This document shows positions 37,801 to 51,245 of a stretch of 64,000 nt of DNA, one piece after another. The stretch comes from Auanema rhodensis (lineage: Eukaryota > Nematoda > Chromadorea > Rhabditida > Rhabditidae): positions 14,830,501 to 14,894,500 of the forward strand of contig OZ059896.1 in the NCBI GenBank assembly GCA_964057225.1, given 5' to 3'. The notes under the pieces are model-generated. The model ran no database searches, had not been told where the DNA came from, and worked only from the letters and a program-made list of their open reading frames with translations. Both the position numbers and the translations under genes were made by a program. Every line of letters begins with the position of its first letter. Position 1 is the stretch's first letter.

Positions 37801-40800
37801 TAAAATCACCATCTCACTCATAATGTTTGTTATTCTAATCTCATAAACTCTTCTCAATTTTAAAATTGATAGCCTCCGTTGTTAACTGATCATAAATCAT
37901 ACCTTTGACATGATGATCAGCAAATTTGACAGCTACTGCATATACTCCTGGTTCGCTTGGTTTGTACAAAACTCTGATCAAGCCAGCTTTAACTTCTTTG
38001 CATGTAAGTTCAGCCTTAGATGGTCCTTGGACAGAAACGGATAATCCTCCATAACCTGAAAATGATTGTACGTGACTTCCGGGTGTTTTAATTCTTGCGG
38101 CAAATATCTCAACATTACAACAATCTCAGCCAGAGCAGCAGAAAGGCAGGGCATTCCGCAAAATACAATGAACTATGAAGAACTCACCTGCTTTAGTAGT
38201 ATCAACAAGAATTTCGTTCTCTTGCATACAAATAGCAGCTGATTTTCCTTTTCCACTAACTTCAACTTTGCTAGCATCCCCAACTTGAGACTTGTCAACC
38301 TGAAAAAAAGTGAAAAAAAGTTTCATATTTTGTTTCAGATAAACCTTAATCTTGAATGGTGCCTTGGGTACTAGCTTTCCATCTCGCTTAACTGTGATCA
38401 AGTGTTCTCCTATTTCTCTTGGTGTAAAGGAAACACCTAAAAAGATGAGTACATTAAGAAATTCAATTCCTTCTTCATACCGAGTCTTCCTCCATCAATG
38501 AGGCGCACAAAGCATGGTTCTTCGATTCCAGATGGGGATTTTATAGAGGCAGATATTCCCTTCAGTTCAGTATTTGAGATGTTGAGAGCGACCTCAGAAG
38601 TGGATCCGACAGATAGATGAGCTCGTTTCTACAATGTCACAATAAAATAATAGAGAGAAAGATCAATTTTACTTGTCCCTCGCCGGCAACAAGAACAGAG
38701 AATGGAGAACTCTTGACTTCATATTTTCCGAGCTTCACATGCACCTTGTATTCTCCTGGAACAGGTGGCATCCACGTAACAGAGCATGTTCCATCCTATA
38801 TGAAAAACATTCTTCAATCTGATGTTGTCAATTAAAAACCTTGTTGTCATGAATTTTGATGGTACTCTGAGCAGGACCCTCAATACTAACAGCCAATTCT
38901 TTAGCATTGGATCCTTTGGAGCAAACTGTGAAGTGCGCTGGTTCGCCGACAATAGCATTTCCCAATCCTGGACCGTAAACAGTGGCCAAACCATCTCCAT
39001 AGGAATCTACGAAGAATTTAAAAGGAGATCCCTGTAAATTGTGCGATAAAGTCTGTACGGGGTAAACAGAATTTATACATCAACTGCGGCACCATTTTGA
39101 GAAATAGTAAGTTCATGCTGACCGTGGGTTTTTGGCTGATATTTCACCAAAACGGAACCTAAAATTATATCTTTAAGTTTACATGAAACAGTTGATAGTT
39201 AAGAATGTAATGAACACAAGATTGTGAGATGCTACATGATGAATGGAGTGATAGGCAAAAAACAAAAAACTTATGTCTTGAACACTTGAAAGATATTGAG
39301 GGTATATTGATCAAAGAAATAGAGTTCATAAAAAAGGGAGATCAAAATTAATATTACAAATTTCAATTAGAGTATGCTGCTTGAAACATACCATCATGGT
39401 TGTCTATAACTTGAGCACTATCTCGCTGCTTCGTTGGCATAGTTACAAATGCTGTATATGTACCTGCACTACTTGTCGGTGCAATTTCAAACTGAATATT
39501 GAATCATAAAAAACATTCTGATAATCAAAACAACCTTAAATTCACGTGGAGGTAGTTGTTGGAGATTTCCGTCAACTTCGTACTTATGTTCAAAACGGTC
39601 AACGTCTTCCTTACTTTTTAGTTGGGAAGGAAAAACAGCCTGTGATATAAAAAAAATTAATTTTCGATTAGGTTTCAATATAGGATTAGCCTAAGTCAGT
39701 GAAATTAAACAAGATATGTTTTAAAAGAAAGAAACGGCTTGATAGACACCTGATGAGAACGTGACCAGGCGAAACAACAATTTGAGACTAATGAGAGAAG
39801 CAATCTGGACGGCAACCCGCCTCTTTCCTCAAGCCACAACTGTTATTGATAAGATACACAAAATTTTGAGTCAGACATCAGTTAGAGGAAAGTCATTCAA
39901 TCTATAACCTTTCATCTCTATAAAACAAAAAGAACTGTGCTAGAGAAAAACATAAAATCAGAAATTTGGGTTCTAAACGCAACTTTCAGAACGAGTAGAG
40001 AGAACTAATGAAACGTTGTCGACATTATTCGCTTTCAGAAACGCATTATGCGTTAGAAATTGGTATGGAGAAAATCAATAATGCGCAGCAACCCGAATGT
40101 TATCGCTCGCAGTGAGCCAGTAGAGAAGAAGCATAAGCTATAACACGCAGCGAGCTATATGCCTACCCGACATCTGTGTTACAAGCTGATGAAACGCTGA
40201 ATATAGGCCTCTTACTTGTCTAGAGATGCCCACAAAAGAATGCATACAGGCGGAAATTGGCGCATAATTACGCACTACATTCGGCAGTAGTTACCAGGCC
40301 ACATATGCCCGACCTCATCTATTTACATCATACAAACCAGTTCATGAATTGCTTTCTTTTTTGATGCAACAAACTCTCGCATTGTCCGTCTACTCTACCT
40401 ATGCGAGAACGACAAATACGAAAGATGAAAACCCACATTGTAATCAATTTGATGAATTTTGATTCCACCATAGAAAAAGGCGAGAGAGTTAACGCCTGGT
40501 GCAAGAGGAGTTAGATGTATCTCTTTTAGCACTTTGCCAGATGGCATCTTTTTCGTATCGATCTCTGTATATATTAAACATCTAGGTGAAATTAATTAAG
40601 AGCCTACGTATATCAACAGCATCTGTTACAGTCGGAATAATGGCTAGTTCACACTCAGGATATTCTTTAAGTTCAAAAGATAAAGTGGAGCTTGTGTTGA
40701 TTGGCAGCAAAGACTCATGCAATGCTAAAGGTTCTGAAATGATTTAGCATCAAATCGTGATGAAATCAAAAAACTAACTTATGATCGTTGCATCTTCTGG

Positions 40801-43800
40801 AACTGCCACAGGAACAATATCTACAAACTGAGGAGGTGCTGCAAATCCATTAATAGTAGCTACAATCTTGTACTTTCCCGCCATATCTACTGGGAACGAT
40901 AGCATAAATACTCCTACTGTTTCAGTAGGGTCTACAGTGTTCACACGAGAACACCCATCTGGTCCCTGTAAAGATAGTACAAAACAAAGTGCTTGTGAAG
41001 CTTCATACTATTATATCCGTTTTAACACTACCAGCAAAGCCACATTCCGTGGTGTCAATTAATACTTTGGCCTCTCTTTTAGCTTCAATATTTTTCAAAA
41101 CCCCTGTTTAATAAAATAAATCAGTTGATGAAAATTTCAAAACACTTGCCATAAGAAGAATTCTTCAAGGTAATAAACTTGGGTTCCGTCTCGGGTTGTA
41201 GTCGGAGCAAGAAAGGACTGCAATCATTTTTCAAAGTTTCTTACAAACCATGGCAAGTCTGTTTTTTACCTTCCACCTACTGGTGTTCCATTGTACAACA
41301 CGTCAATAGGAACACTATCATTAGTATTGCCAACAGGGGTGAATCGAACATTATGAATTCTACTACTTTCATTAAAGTCTATTATTGGCTGTTCAAAAGC
41401 TGAAAAAAACGGTACGAAAAATAAGCATAAAGACTAGAAACTTGGTGGCACACGACATGAGATTTTTCCCATTTTCGTTTTTGATGCATCAACTGTAAAA
41501 TCAAATAGCTGACGATTACGAATAGGCTTGTCCATTCCAATCACTTTCACCATAGAAGGTAAGAATGGATAATCAACATGGCATAAGAATGGTGAACCGG
41601 GGATCTTCTCTTTTTTATCTCCATACATAACGTCAATCAAATAGTCCCCAGGTTCCATTGGTGTGAATTCAACTGTACAAGTGCCATCCTCGTGATCAAC
41701 AATTCGAGAATGAGTATCAGAACAACCATTAATATCTATAGATAAAGTTCCTTCTCCAGCGCCCTACATACTAATATGTACACTTGTATTATTAGCTGAG
41801 TTCAAACCTGTGCATTAATGGAAAATGTTGTTGGTTCTTTGACGATACCTTCAGACAGTCCAAAACCGGTTGCAACACATTTTGAAGCATCACAACCTTT
41901 ATGAACTTCTACAGAACTTTCTTTGACGAGGAAGTTATCAAAAAGTACCTGCAGACGGAAACATTTTTCGATCAATTTATCAAACTTTCTGTTTTTCTCT
42001 AATTGAAACAACATTACCTTGAACTTTATATTGCCAGCTTCACTTGCAACAAAAGTTCCTTCGTATTTGTTTTTGTTCGGAATCATAGAAATCAAATACT
42101 CTTTGTCTTTGATTTCTGCAATAACCTCTAAGCCTTGATTTTTTTTTTGTTGAAGTCCGGGATCAACTCTAATCTTCCATTTATGGCCAATCAAAACATT
42201 TCCTGTAAACCAACTAGTAAAAATGAAAATTTTATTAGAACATGATGTGTGTTTATTTACGATTGCTTGCTTTTGAATAATACAATATGAGATCAATTCC
42301 ATAAAAATACATCGCTGGCAGAACTAGACCACTGGTGTAGTACGCTGCGAAGAAGAACCACTGAACGAGCTTTCGGTAGCTTCTCTTTCAGCTTGCAAAA
42401 GTGAAGGGCTGGATATGAGAGGAGGTACAGCAACAATCTGAAACGGGCTACCGGGGATATGCTCATCATCAAACATTACTCGAAGAAAGTATAATCCTGG
42501 AACTTTGGGCACATAATGCATAGTTAACGTTCCGTCTTGGTTATCAACACAGTGTACAGGTGTTCTAGTTGGTCCATCGACAAAAAGATCAATATCACCA
42601 AACCCCGCTGAACTAGTATCTATTATTACTGATGTTGAATATTGAGCAACTACAGGGCCCAACCCAGGACCAGATACAACAACTAAATCAGGACGGGCAG
42701 GACCAGTTCGAGAGACAACGTATTCAGCTTCGGCATGGTAAGGTTTAGGTTCGATAGATGAAGAACTAGGGCCAGGGGCAACAGAATGCATGTAAACTGG
42801 ACATATTCCAGGAACGGGAAGGTTCTGATAAGTAACATCTATTTTGTAATCTCCAATTTCAGCTGGGGTAAAGCGAACGCGTAATCCATTAGGCGTGGAT
42901 TCTATCAGAGCTTCGACAACTTCACCCGAAGGGCTAGTAATAATGATTCGCGTGTTATCGCCATCAGCAGTGAATACATGAAACTCCTTTTCGCAATTTA
43001 CAGTAACAATAGCTGAAACGAAACGAGGTCATTATCGTAACTCGTGTTCGTTAGTATCCACCGCAATAGAGATTATAAAGTCATAAGAGCAAGCGTATTT
43101 AAAACGGTAAACGTTATCTGCATTCTTATAAACATTTTCAATTATTGTTAATACTGAATTCAAACGGCATAAAGTTAGGAATCACAGCAAATCGTAAATA
43201 AACAAACAAATCATACAAAAAAACACTTACCGTTTTCGAGCCCATCAACATGAATGCCGGTGATATCCACATGAGGCTTGACATTAATTTGTATGGGAGG
43301 AATTTTTTCACCAGCAAATACAACATTGAGCTATAAAATTTCATCATAATAAAATTGAGGATATTCATCCAACCTGATATGCTCCAGGTCTTGGTGCGGT
43401 GTATTTAACAGTAAAAGATCCATCGTCATTATCAAGAACATCAATATCTACAGCACGTCTATTGCTGTCATCTAAAGATACTTCTACGACGCCAGAACCA
43501 GCTTGTTTGGCATCAATAGTGAAGTGAGTAGGGTGTTGGCTGAGCACGGGACCATCAATTCCTGGTCCATACATACGTAATTTCGAGATATCAACTGGCT
43601 CTTTTGCAGTGATCTACAACCAAAAATAAGATGCAGATTAACAGTTATGTCTACCGAAAATGGAGCACCAGGAACAGCTACTCCACGAAGAGTGGCATCA
43701 ACATGATAAACTCCAGGCTTCTTTGGAATAAATTCACCCTCATAAACGCCTGGGGTTTTTTCAGCAATTTTGATAGGAACTGGACGAAGATCATCATCAA

Positions 43801-46653
43801 CCACAACAATTTGGAGAGGCTCAGGAGCTAAAATTTAATGTGTAATACGCTTTTCACCACAAAAACAAACCCCCAGATCTTTTGGAGTCCACTTGAAACA
43901 TAACAGGCTCATGAGTTCTGTGCGTTGCATTAGGATCAAGTCCATTAATTCGTACAGCCCCAGGTTGAAAAGAACTATCATACGGATCAACATAAAGAAC
44001 AAACGGAGAATCAATAATATGTTCTCCGCCAACCAGAACATTAACCGAATAGACCCCGGGTTCTGTTGGCTAAATAAAACAAAGTTGCTATTTTCAAAAG
44101 TGAAATGGTTAGGTACTAACCGTATAGGCAACGGAAGCAACACCTTCGCCTTTATCTTGGCATTGAATGAGAGTTTTGCTGGGGCCTTCGATCGAGAAAG
44201 CTTAACGTATATAATTTCACAATAATCAAATGAAATAAGAACTATACCTAATTTTTCCGTCGCCCCATTTGTAAGGACTTCAAAAACGCTTTGCATGTTA
44301 GCTATTCCACCTCGCAGTCCTGGACCAAATGCTCTAATATTCGATGCTACGGGACCAGCAACGTCAACCTAAAATTAAGAGTTAAAGAAATAATTACTTC
44401 TTACATTTTACTGGGTAAGGTGATTTTCCTAGAAGATTATCTTTAGTCTTAATTTCAACAGTATGCTTTCCTACAGTTGAAGGAACATAGGTGAACATTT
44501 TAACAGGAGAATTCTGTAGCTTCAAGACTTGAACCGAACTACCAGCTGAAAGAAATTACAACTTAAAAACAAAAACAAAAAAATTACCTGGATCTAAAAC
44601 TCTGACTTGAATGTCATCCTCAAATTCAGCTTCAGGAGAAATTGGAGTTAGAAAAACAGGCACTACATCGTTAACTCGCACACCATCATCTTTCAAACCT
44701 CGTCCCCAAATGGTGAAATCAGCTAAAATAGAAATATATCAAGCACTTAACTAAAAAAATATACTTACGAATTTTTTCTATTCCATGAAGGGCGAAAGGA
44801 CTTCCTTCAATATGACTTCTACGATAAAAGACATTAACGGAATGAAGCCCTTTCATTGTGGGGCTGTATTCAGCAGTATGGGATCCCATCTGTCCTTCTA
44901 AAAAAATAATAATTAATAAGCCGTTATTTAATTCTTACCAAGAACTGACAAACGATGTTCGGCACCTTTAGGATCTGCTAAAACAATTTCTACACGACCC
45001 ATAAAAGCATCATTAACTTGGAATTTAGCCACATCTCCTAATTTAACACGGTCGATAAATGGTAACAACCGTGGAGATGGCAAAACCTTTGAGAACAAAT
45101 ATAAATTGCAGTTCGATAATCTAGCTTACATTGATAGTAACAACAGAGTCTTCAATAGGCAAGCATTCAGCTGTAGCTACATCTACCAGAAACAATTGAA
45201 ACTATAATACCGAGATAAGAGAAATATCATTTTCCAAATATACTTTGTGATCACCAGCTTTGGTAGGAGTGCATTTCATGTTATAAAGCTGGGGAGTTTT
45301 TTTATTTATTGTGTGATGAAGATCAACACCATTAGGATCTTGACTGGTGACCTGGTACAAAAACAATAATGAATTGATAGGATTAAGGCAAACCTTGGGT
45401 CTATATCCATCCTCTGAAATTTTGATTTCAAATTCCAATGGTGTATGCACGGTAGGATAATTCTCGAGACCAACAAATTCCCCATTTACTTTCTTCTCTA
45501 TCACTGTAGGGGGTAGTGGCTTGGCAGGTGAAGTGACAAGCCTAGAAAACAAAATGCACAAAAACTACTTGTCTTCACTAACTTGGCTGTGGGAAATTGA
45601 GACAAATATGTCATTACTGACATTTCATCAATTTCTGGATGAATGAGCTCCGCTGATGTGATCAGCTTAAGTAAGTAATAATAATACAATCTTCTATAAT
45701 TTGTTATCTTACTGGCTCAATAGAAAGTTTTTCTTGGGCATTCTTCATTGCTGCTTCGGTATTCTGCAATGCGTTCGCTGGATGCCAGCTTTCCCAGTCC
45801 GGACAAGCAGATGGAGCTAATGCATTCACCTTATAATCAATAGAATAGCTTTGTAATCAATAAAAAATAATACCAATGCTCCAAGAGCTACACCATCATT
45901 CCAATCGGAGGTGAAGTTGGTGAGAGGCATGCCTCCAGGAAGTTTGGAACGTATCCACGCGAGAAGTTTCTGTTTAGGTGTTTCGTCAGGGTGTCCTTCC
46001 CTTTTCTCCTAAAACGTTGAAACTCTGTGAAGAACACATAAACGCTATATACAGATTTTAAACCCATCGAAATCGAATAGTGAAGAATGAGCATCCATAT
46101 TAAACCTAGGATCAATTTCTTGTTGTTGTCAACAATATGGGAACTGTCTTAAACAATACGCAGTTAAATAATCTAAAAAATTTTACTTACCTATGTTAAC
46201 TATTTTTATGTTTTCTACTTCCTGGAAGAAAGTCAAAGCTAGTGAAACGTTCTCCAGTTTTTGTGATCGGAATCCCACCTATAGAAAAAAGATTAAAAGC
46301 AACAGTATAAAAACAAAAACTTTTCGATTGAATTTCCCAAGGTTTTTTTGTGATAGAACAGTAGCCAATTCAATAAGCTTCAAGCCGTCAGAAAAATCAT
46401 TTTCCTATAGTTTCCAAATAATTGTTTGAAAAATTACTCAAGCTGACCAAGTTCGATATGGACGAGTTTGCTTTTTTTAGATGGTTGTTCACCCATCTGG
46501 TAAATGTGTTCTGTTGAATCATTTTCCATTCAGCATCTTCATGTCTAATGGCAGGAATAATCTGAAAACGATTTGTATAGTCATGACAAAAACATCAAAT
46601 TATACCTCTGCCTCTTGTTCTAGCTCTCTTGATTTTGCTGAGCTGTCTGCCAT
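34891..46653 (-). CDS. fln-1: Filamin (actin-binding, Ig-repeat protein)
   Basis: Large actin crosslinker and membrane-cortex scaffold. Start ATG 46653, stop TAA 34893-34891, about 40 or more exons with mostly 45-60-nt introns. The N terminus holds tandem calponin-homology domains: CH1 ([44 protein letters not shown]) and CH2 ([35 protein letters not shown]), forming the actin-binding module. Then come roughly 20 filamin-type Ig repeats, each marked by a PGxYxVxV strand and a closing IPGSPF/ADSPF/DSPF motif. A linker poor in Ig signatures (about 35,250-35,420; [20 protein letters not shown]) sits before the last repeat, like vertebrate hinge 2 before the dimerising repeat; the protein ends [11 protein letters not shown]. 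Two introns near 0.8-1 kb (about 36,880-37,890 and 39,650-40,440) are unusually long here. The choice of fln-1 over fln-2 is by overall conventional architecture. Confidence 0.95.
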
Positions 46654-49600
46654 AGTGGTCAGAGCCAAATAACGGCCGTAATGATGTGACGATTACAGTT
46701 TTGAAAACAGGAAAACTAAACAGTATATAGTATATGAAGAAAATTAGGAGAAAACACGACAATTGAATTTAAAAACACGAGGAGAACAAAGCAATACGAG
46801 AACTAACACAACGAGACCTTAGAAATGAAAAAGAAGCTCGTCACATACAACCCCAGCTGATGCGCGGTTAAGCGCAAGAACAAATAAAGGTCAAAGGTAG
46901 GATATGTTGAGCATAGAATTGGGGTTTAAAACTAAAATTATGAGGAGTAATTGTATAGTTGTTGTATCAGAATGGAATTAACGTTACAAAATTGCAAGAA
47001 TGATGTAGACATATCTAGAAAAAAGGAACAACCGACGAACATGGAGGCTATTGGACGGGTGGGGTCTCATGGTCTTCGAATTTTCTGTCGTTCTGTCCGA
47101 TCCAATTCGCTCGTGGTTGCATAAACAAACCGGACTAGCAAGTGGGGTAGCGTGGCGTAGGTCAGAGCGCTAGCCTTTAGCACGTCTGATTCTTTCTGAC
47201 CAGACGACGACCATCACAACCTTTCTTTAGCTAAGATTCTCTCTCCAGCATCATGAATCGTAGGAAAACGCCCTTGCGTTGTTTCTCATTTTCTTATATA
47301 CATGTAGTAAAACGCGCATTTGTTTGCTGCAACATGGAATCGCGATGAAAAGTTGATTTGAGGTGGTCCGTACACAGCCGATCATCAAAATTATTGGACG
47401 ATAAATTAAAATCGATTATGCTTATACTAAAAAAAACAACAATCTCGAATTCGGGCGGGATTTTTGAAATTTAATTTGAATGAATAATATTAACAATGTA
47501 AGTTTTACTAATTCTATTATTGAACGGGTTCAAAACTTGTTTTGAAATGAAAGGTTGTGCTATAGTACTGCTGTTAGCGTCAGCATAGCTTCGGTTTCAT
47601 ACGTTTGCTCAAGTAATATTTTGAATAAATATTAATAGTTTAGTTTTGGTTTTTTTTGTTCATATTCACACATCAAATCACGAATTTATATCCAGAATAA
47701 TGTGAAATAATATTAGAAAAAAAACATAAAAATAGGGAAATGAGTGAGAAAAGAGAAGAATAATGATTGAAAGGCAGTGAAAAAATAAGAAAAAAATGAT
47801 AAGGCTGAAAAAGAAAAAAGTTATAAGTAGTAGAGTGAGCAGATATGGCATGTATTTTTCATTCAAGAAATTGAATGATTGATTATGCCACAAAAAAAGA
47901 AAAGTTCAAGTTCGAGGTTCATGAATTAAAAAAAGGGAATGAATAAAACAACAACTAAAGGCCATGCGCGATTGGTTTTCTTTGGTATCTACTTGTATTA
48001 ATTGTGGAGGACAAAATTGATGTGTGCTATAGAATAAAGAAAAAAGAGATGAGACGAATAGTAGAAGGTGAAAGGTAATTGATATTAGGAGATAATATCT
48101 TTTGTCTGATGTATCTATTAAAGGTTTGAGCACTGAATGAGAGACATACAAGGACAAGAAAAAACAGTTACATAATATATGTGAATAAGATTTGTTATTG
48201 TATTGCAAAATTGCATTTTGTAAATAATAATGATATGTTATGATTTATATGAAAACGTAAAATGTTCAAGTTGTTGGCTATCGTATTGACTAGTGGATGT
48301 TGATCTATAGTATGAAAAGAGACGTGGTATTTCCATTATTCAAATGAGTGAGAAGAGAATATCTCCGAATAGTCATCATAGATTAAAATTATGAGCTCAT
48401 CATGTGGATGGTTCTGTTTTAAAGAAAGACAAGTGAAGCCAGAGATAAAGTCTTGAAGACAGCTGACGTTCTTTCCACGAGAGTTCATTGATTTAGTTTG
48501 CCCGACTAGACTCACAAGAGAGGAACAGAAGGTAGATAATAGAAAGAAACGACAATCAGAGTTGAAAAGAAGCAAGAAATACTGCTCTATTTTTAAGAGA
48601 GAATAAGAAAACTTAGAAGAAGCTAAATGATCCTCAGTTTGAGATGAGACTTTAGAAAGAGAAAAGCTCTCACACATCAGGTGACAACCATTATACCTCT
48701 TGCTCTTCATACTACTTTCTCATACTATCTCTTAGTCATATATCGCGATCGGAAGCGATTTCTCAGGCATTTGATGGTTAATATCCTTTTCAGGTAATCT
48801 GAGAGCTAACGATTGAAGACTGAATTTATAGACAAAAGTTTTAATAGTTGCTGAGATCAATAAACAAAAATTTTAAGAATAAGTATCTAACCTGAAAAGG
48901 CAGAAGAAAATAATAAAAATAGACAGTTAAATGTCGTTCAGTGACGTCCGATTCTCTCTATTTTTTGTGCTACTTGGACAATAGAAGAAGTAAAACAAAG
49001 GGTAGTTGAATTAGAAATAATGAGTGGTGCAATTGACGATGAAACACAAGAAACTAGAGTTTTCCAAATTTAGCTATTCCTTACTAAAAAAAAAAGAAAT
49101 TAGTAGGAAAAACGTAATGTAGTTTTCAGTGTTAACGATAGTACTGCTTTGAAGCATTCTATGTGTGTAGATGATGTGAGGGGAAGAGGAGAGCTGGTCG
49201 AGTGATGATTCAGAAACACAAGTTCCAAGTCCAATATTAGTCATAAAAACCTATTGATAATTTTTGGAAGAAAAATTGTTGTGTATTCATTGGAAAAAGC
49301 GGAAACAATGTGATTATACCAGCAATATAATATATAAACATAGATATATAAGGTATAATAGAAATTTTGAAAGAGCTGATCGGAGGTTGAATCAGAAGAT
49401 GAATATATATTGTAAAAGCGATTGGGATGAATTACAAAATATTCCATACATTTTTTCACCGCACGAGACAATGAAAAGAAATAACAGAAACAGTGCAATT
49501 CGAAATTCTTTCTGAAACTGTGCACATCCGGGTTATTTTTCTTGTGTGGGATGGAAGGATTAAAATAAAACTGTTGATATCAACGAAATTAACGATGGGA

Positions 49601-50909
49601 CCATGTATAAAATTAAATTTTAATTAGATTACAATACAATACAAAGTAAAGTTTTTTTATCAAATAAAAAGATATATATTTTTCATATGTATAATACAGA
49701 TGACTGTATATGTTGATGAGCATTTGCTATAGTCGTCATGTATGTAATATAAATCATTCAAATTATGAATTTGTCTTAGAAAAATCAATTGAAAAAATCT
49801 TCCGATAATACTATAAGCAGAATAATAAAATCGATATTAATTCCAAATATCAGTAAATGATAAATACGTTTGCTTTTAGAAGATAATGTATTTCATGCAT
49901 CATTAGATATGCATATAGAAGTCTGAAATATTATATATTAGCTAATGAGTAAGGATGATAAGCTGTTTTTTCTGCAACATTGACACGATTATTAGTATAT
50001 AGCGAGAAATATGTGTAAATAGGGAAATTTGTTAAATAAACTATTTTGCAAGATACTAAATTATCAATAAAGATAGATAAGCGATTGAAATACTTTGTTC
50101 TGTATACTATGTCTAATTCATGAAATGACTGAACGAACTTTATTGCTAATACTTTGTTGTATACATAGAGTTATACTATTTAAATGAACACAAGTTCACG
50201 TTTCGTTAACGTTTATGATCCTCCGCTATGGCTCATTTTCGATCTTTCATGCGCACTAAGCGGTTGAACTTTTATATCACATATGAAAAAGAGAGAATAG
50301 GCTTGACAAAATTCGACGAAAATGCAGTGTAAACTTGAACATTTGAAAGAGGCGATGTGTCTAGTAGGAGAAAATTGTAAAATTTTCAATGATATACTGA
50401 TGACGATGATATGTAGATGGTGTTGAGATAAGATATTTTCTAAACATTTTCGGGCTAGCATGTAAACATCAAAGTCATAATCGATGAAGCACGAACGCAC
50501 AGAAAGTACAACATTGATTTTCTTTTCTATTTTTACAATCTATGTATATCGGTTTCATAAACTCTTAAACAGTTGTACTATTTGAATCCGGATCATTTTC
50601 CATTTTGTTCATGCATAATATTTATATATCTAACTTTTACTTATATGCCAAAGTAATATATTATATTGATATTTCTTCTGAGTTATTAATATTAAAGAAT
50701 TTTTTCATCCCCAATTTTAAATATATTTACACGACTTTTTTTCGAATTATTATTTTTAAAAAAAGGGTTTTGCGTCGTTATAACATATTATTAACATACC
50801 GTATATGAGCATGTTTTGTTGAATCTAGGATCGTGTACGGCGATTTTTCTCTCCAAATAACAATATGGCAGAATAATTTGGATTTAGAAACAAAAAAATC
50901 TTCTGACTC
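46654..50909. other. Filamin upstream region and purine-rich spacer
   Basis: 46,654-47,400 is comparatively GC-rich around 47,040-47,240 and probably contains the filamin promoter/5' UTR. From about 47,680 to 49,200 the plus strand is strongly purine-rich. Plus-strand fragments such as TREEQKVDNRKKRQSELKR (near 48,510-48,570) look coding but may reflect composition alone. A possible two-exon mini-gene starts at ATG 48931 (MSF + EVKQRVVELEIMSG, 43-nt intron). No supported gene. Confidence 0.35.
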
Positions 50910-51245
50910 ATACAAAGTGTGTTGAATTAGTAAATGAGAAAAATGAACAAACAATTTGACCATTATGATTTTGTCAACAACAATCTCAGAATTTAATTCG
51001 TCTAAGTCATATTAATACTATCGGAATTACAATATTGACAGACATTGCAAGTTTAGGGAAGTCAAGACATTTAAGTATATTGATTACTTGGTCATTCTCA
51101 TATGATAAACGTGTATTTATGAAAAATTGAATGTACTATTAGATATGTTTATTCAATTAAACAAAAAATATATATTTCACTCATACTAACTGATTAGTTC
51201 TCGATAAAGCTTCACACTGATTCATAGGAATAATCAAAAAGTTCT

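Noticed and set aside
42302-42335. Apparent stop splitting filamin into two genes
   Set aside because: A donor at CAGC|GTACTA (about 42339) joins in frame to the next exon at about 42206, and Ig repeats continue on both sides.
47135-47225. tRNA-like string (GTAGCGTGGCGTAGGTCAGAGCGC...)
   Set aside because: It recalls a D-arm, but no acceptor stem pairs and no T-loop GGTTCGAnTCC is present. More likely filamin promoter or 5' UTR.
48336-48710. 124-codon minus-strand ORF
   Set aside because: Longest unexplained ORF, but Ser/Leu/Phe-rich as expected opposite a purine-rich strand, with no domain or good start context.
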